Assembly (NCBI GenBank): GCA_966250335.1
Contig: CBINGZ010000011.1
Location: forward strand, 1 to 64,000
Source: OLB7 sp966250335
GTDB lineage: Bacteria; Bacteroidota; Ignavibacteria; OLB7
Reading direction: 5' to 3'
DNA length: 64,000 nucleotides
Part shown: positions 63,100 to 64,000 of the stretch, one piece after another
How the letters are laid out: each line of letters opens with the position of its first letter
How positions within the stretch are numbered: position 1 is the stretch's first letter
Made by a program: the position numbers and the translations under genes
Notes under the pieces: model-generated
The model's database searches: none
What the model was told of the DNA's origin: nothing
Seen by the model: the letters and a program-made list of their open reading frames with translations, nothing else

Positions 63100-64000
63100 A
63101 TGAATGACACGCTGAGTTATATCGATTCACATCAGGACCGTTTCGTGGAGGAGCTGAAGGATTTCCTCCGCATTCCTTCGGTCTCCGCGCAGCCCGATCA
63201 CAACGCCGACACGCGTCGCGCCGCCGAGTACGTGGCCGCCGAGGCGGAGAAGATCGGGCTCGAGAACGTCGGGATCATGGAGACCGCGGGGCATCCCGTC
63301 GTCTACGCCGACTGGCTTCATGCCGAAGGGAAGCCGACCGTTCTGATCTACGGACATTACGATGTACAGCCGCCGGAGCCGCTCGAGCTCTGGACCAGCC
63401 CGCCGTTCGAACCGACCGTCCGCGGCGACGAGATCTACGCGCGCGGCTCGATCGACGACAAGGGGCAGGTCCACCTGCACCTGAAGAGCATCGAGGCGCT
63501 CATGCGGACGCACGGCGAACTGCCGGTGAACATCAGGCTGATCATCGAAGGGGAGGAGGAGATCGGCTCGCCGAACCTTGTGCCGTTCGTCGTCGCCAAC
63601 CGCGCCCTGCTGAAGTGCGACGCCGTGATGATCTCCGACACGACCATGTATGATTACGATATGCCGTCGGTGACCTACGGTCTGCGCGGGCTCGCCTATT
63701 TCGAGCTGCATGTCGTCGGGGCAGACCGCGATCTGCACAGCGGCATGTTCGGCGGGGCGATCGCCAACCCGATCAACGCCCTCTGCACGATGATCGCGAA
63801 GATGAAGGATGAGAACGGCAGGATCACCCTCCCCGGCTTCTACGACGACGTGATCGACGTCAGCCCGGAGGAGCGGGAGCAGCTTGCCCGCCTGCCGTAC
63901 GATCCGGAGATGTATCGGAAGATGCTCCATATCCCCACGACGACCGGAGAGACCGGCTATACCGATCTGGAGCGCCTCTGGGCGCGCCCGACGCTCGACG
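63100..64000 (+). CDS. M20-family metallopeptidase (dipeptidase), truncated by the right edge
   Basis: An open frame from ATG 63100 (AAGGGGAA upstream) runs off the window, giving about 300 residues. It has the M20 zinc motifs GHYDVQPPEP, the bridging Asp in YARGSIDDKGQ, and catalytic EGEEEIGSPN. The lid-domain histidine is probably that of ADRDLHSGMFGG. This matches the dipeptidase/CNDP-like branch of M20 that hydrolyses short peptides. Its C-terminal third is outside the window. Confidence 0.93.
   Translation, partial: MNDTLSYIDSHQDRFVEELKDFLRIPSVSAQPDHNADTRRAAEYVAAEAEKIGLENVGIMETAGHPVVYADWLHAEGKPTVLIYGHYDVQPPEPLELWTSPPFEPTVRGDEIYARGSIDDKGQVHLHLKSIEALMRTHGELPVNIRLIIEGEEEIGSPNLVPFVVANRALLKCDAVMISDTTMYDYDMPSVTYGLRGLAYFELHVVGADRDLHSGMFGGAIANPINALCTMIAKMKDENGRITLPGFYDDVIDVSPEEREQLARLPYDPEMYRKMLHIPTTTGETGYTDLERLWARPTLD

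Overview
The window is 64 kb of a GC-rich bacterial chromosome with tightly packed genes and many 1-26 base start/stop overlaps. The best-supported affiliation is the Bacteroidota/Chlorobiota side of the tree. Three large proteins end in type IX secretion (T9SS) type A sorting domains: a subtilase, a giant gingipain-like C25 protein and a sulfatase. The succinate dehydrogenase has a single large cytochrome b subunit, there is a YpdA-type bacillithiol-disulfide reductase, and one intergenic region carries a Bacteroidota-style TTTG-N20-TAnnTTTG promoter. High GC, frequent GGG glycine codons with a tRNA-Gly(CCC), and ordinary AGGA-type ribosome binding sites suggest an Ignavibacteria/Kapaibacteria-like lineage rather than classical AT-rich Bacteroidetes; that placement is inference. 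No phage, IS transposase, CRISPR array or rRNA operon was seen.

Layout. 0-9.2 kb: the start of a secreted protein on the minus strand, a membrane-anchored STAND-like P-loop NTPase, a long-form NfeD protease, a one-POTRA Omp85 porin and a T9SS-tagged subtilase. 9.4-16.6 kb: prfB with a programmed +1 frameshift, an AtuA-like small protein, pyrE, two related lipoproteins with an outer-membrane-like protein, a TauE exporter, a MiaE-like tRNA hydroxylase and fmt. 16.7-21.8 kb: sdhCAB, a terminator, then apt-ypdA. 21.9-32.3 kb: an overlapping Wza/Wzz/Wzy-like polysaccharide trio followed by a 1991-residue C25 protease with PorU-like architecture. 32.4-36.1 kb: a small anchored protein, mutT and a beta-CASP nuclease on the minus strand, then tRNA-Gly(CCC), a 700-base hairpin-rich non-coding island and a GIY-YIG nuclease. 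36.2-40.1 kb: cell-wall genes (L,D-transpeptidase, AmiC) and YajQ. 40.3-45.0 kb: an ATP-grasp/GCS2 amidoligase pair with a palindromic leader, a J-domain protein, flotillin-like FloA and a DUF4402 secreted protein. 45.5-52.7 kb: long-form RmlA, a HisA-like protein with altered catalytic acids, a sulfatase with both Tat and T9SS signals, rarA and nadB. 52.8-64 kb: a LysM-rich MltD-like transglycosylase, a YIP1 protein, an isolated nuoF, an NAT acetyltransferase, a HIT-lipoprotein-der run and a truncated M20 dipeptidase.

Together the genes show a diderm respiring cell that invests in surface display (T9SS cargo, a C25 sortase-like protease, an exopolysaccharide export apparatus), envelope remodelling and low-molecular-weight thiol or peptide chemistry (ypdA, GCS2 plus ATP-grasp). 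The most promising undescribed elements are the amidoligase pair with its switch-like leader, the Tat plus T9SS sulfatase, the HisA-like enzyme lacking its canonical acids, and the tRNA-adjacent hairpin island next to a GIY-YIG nuclease.
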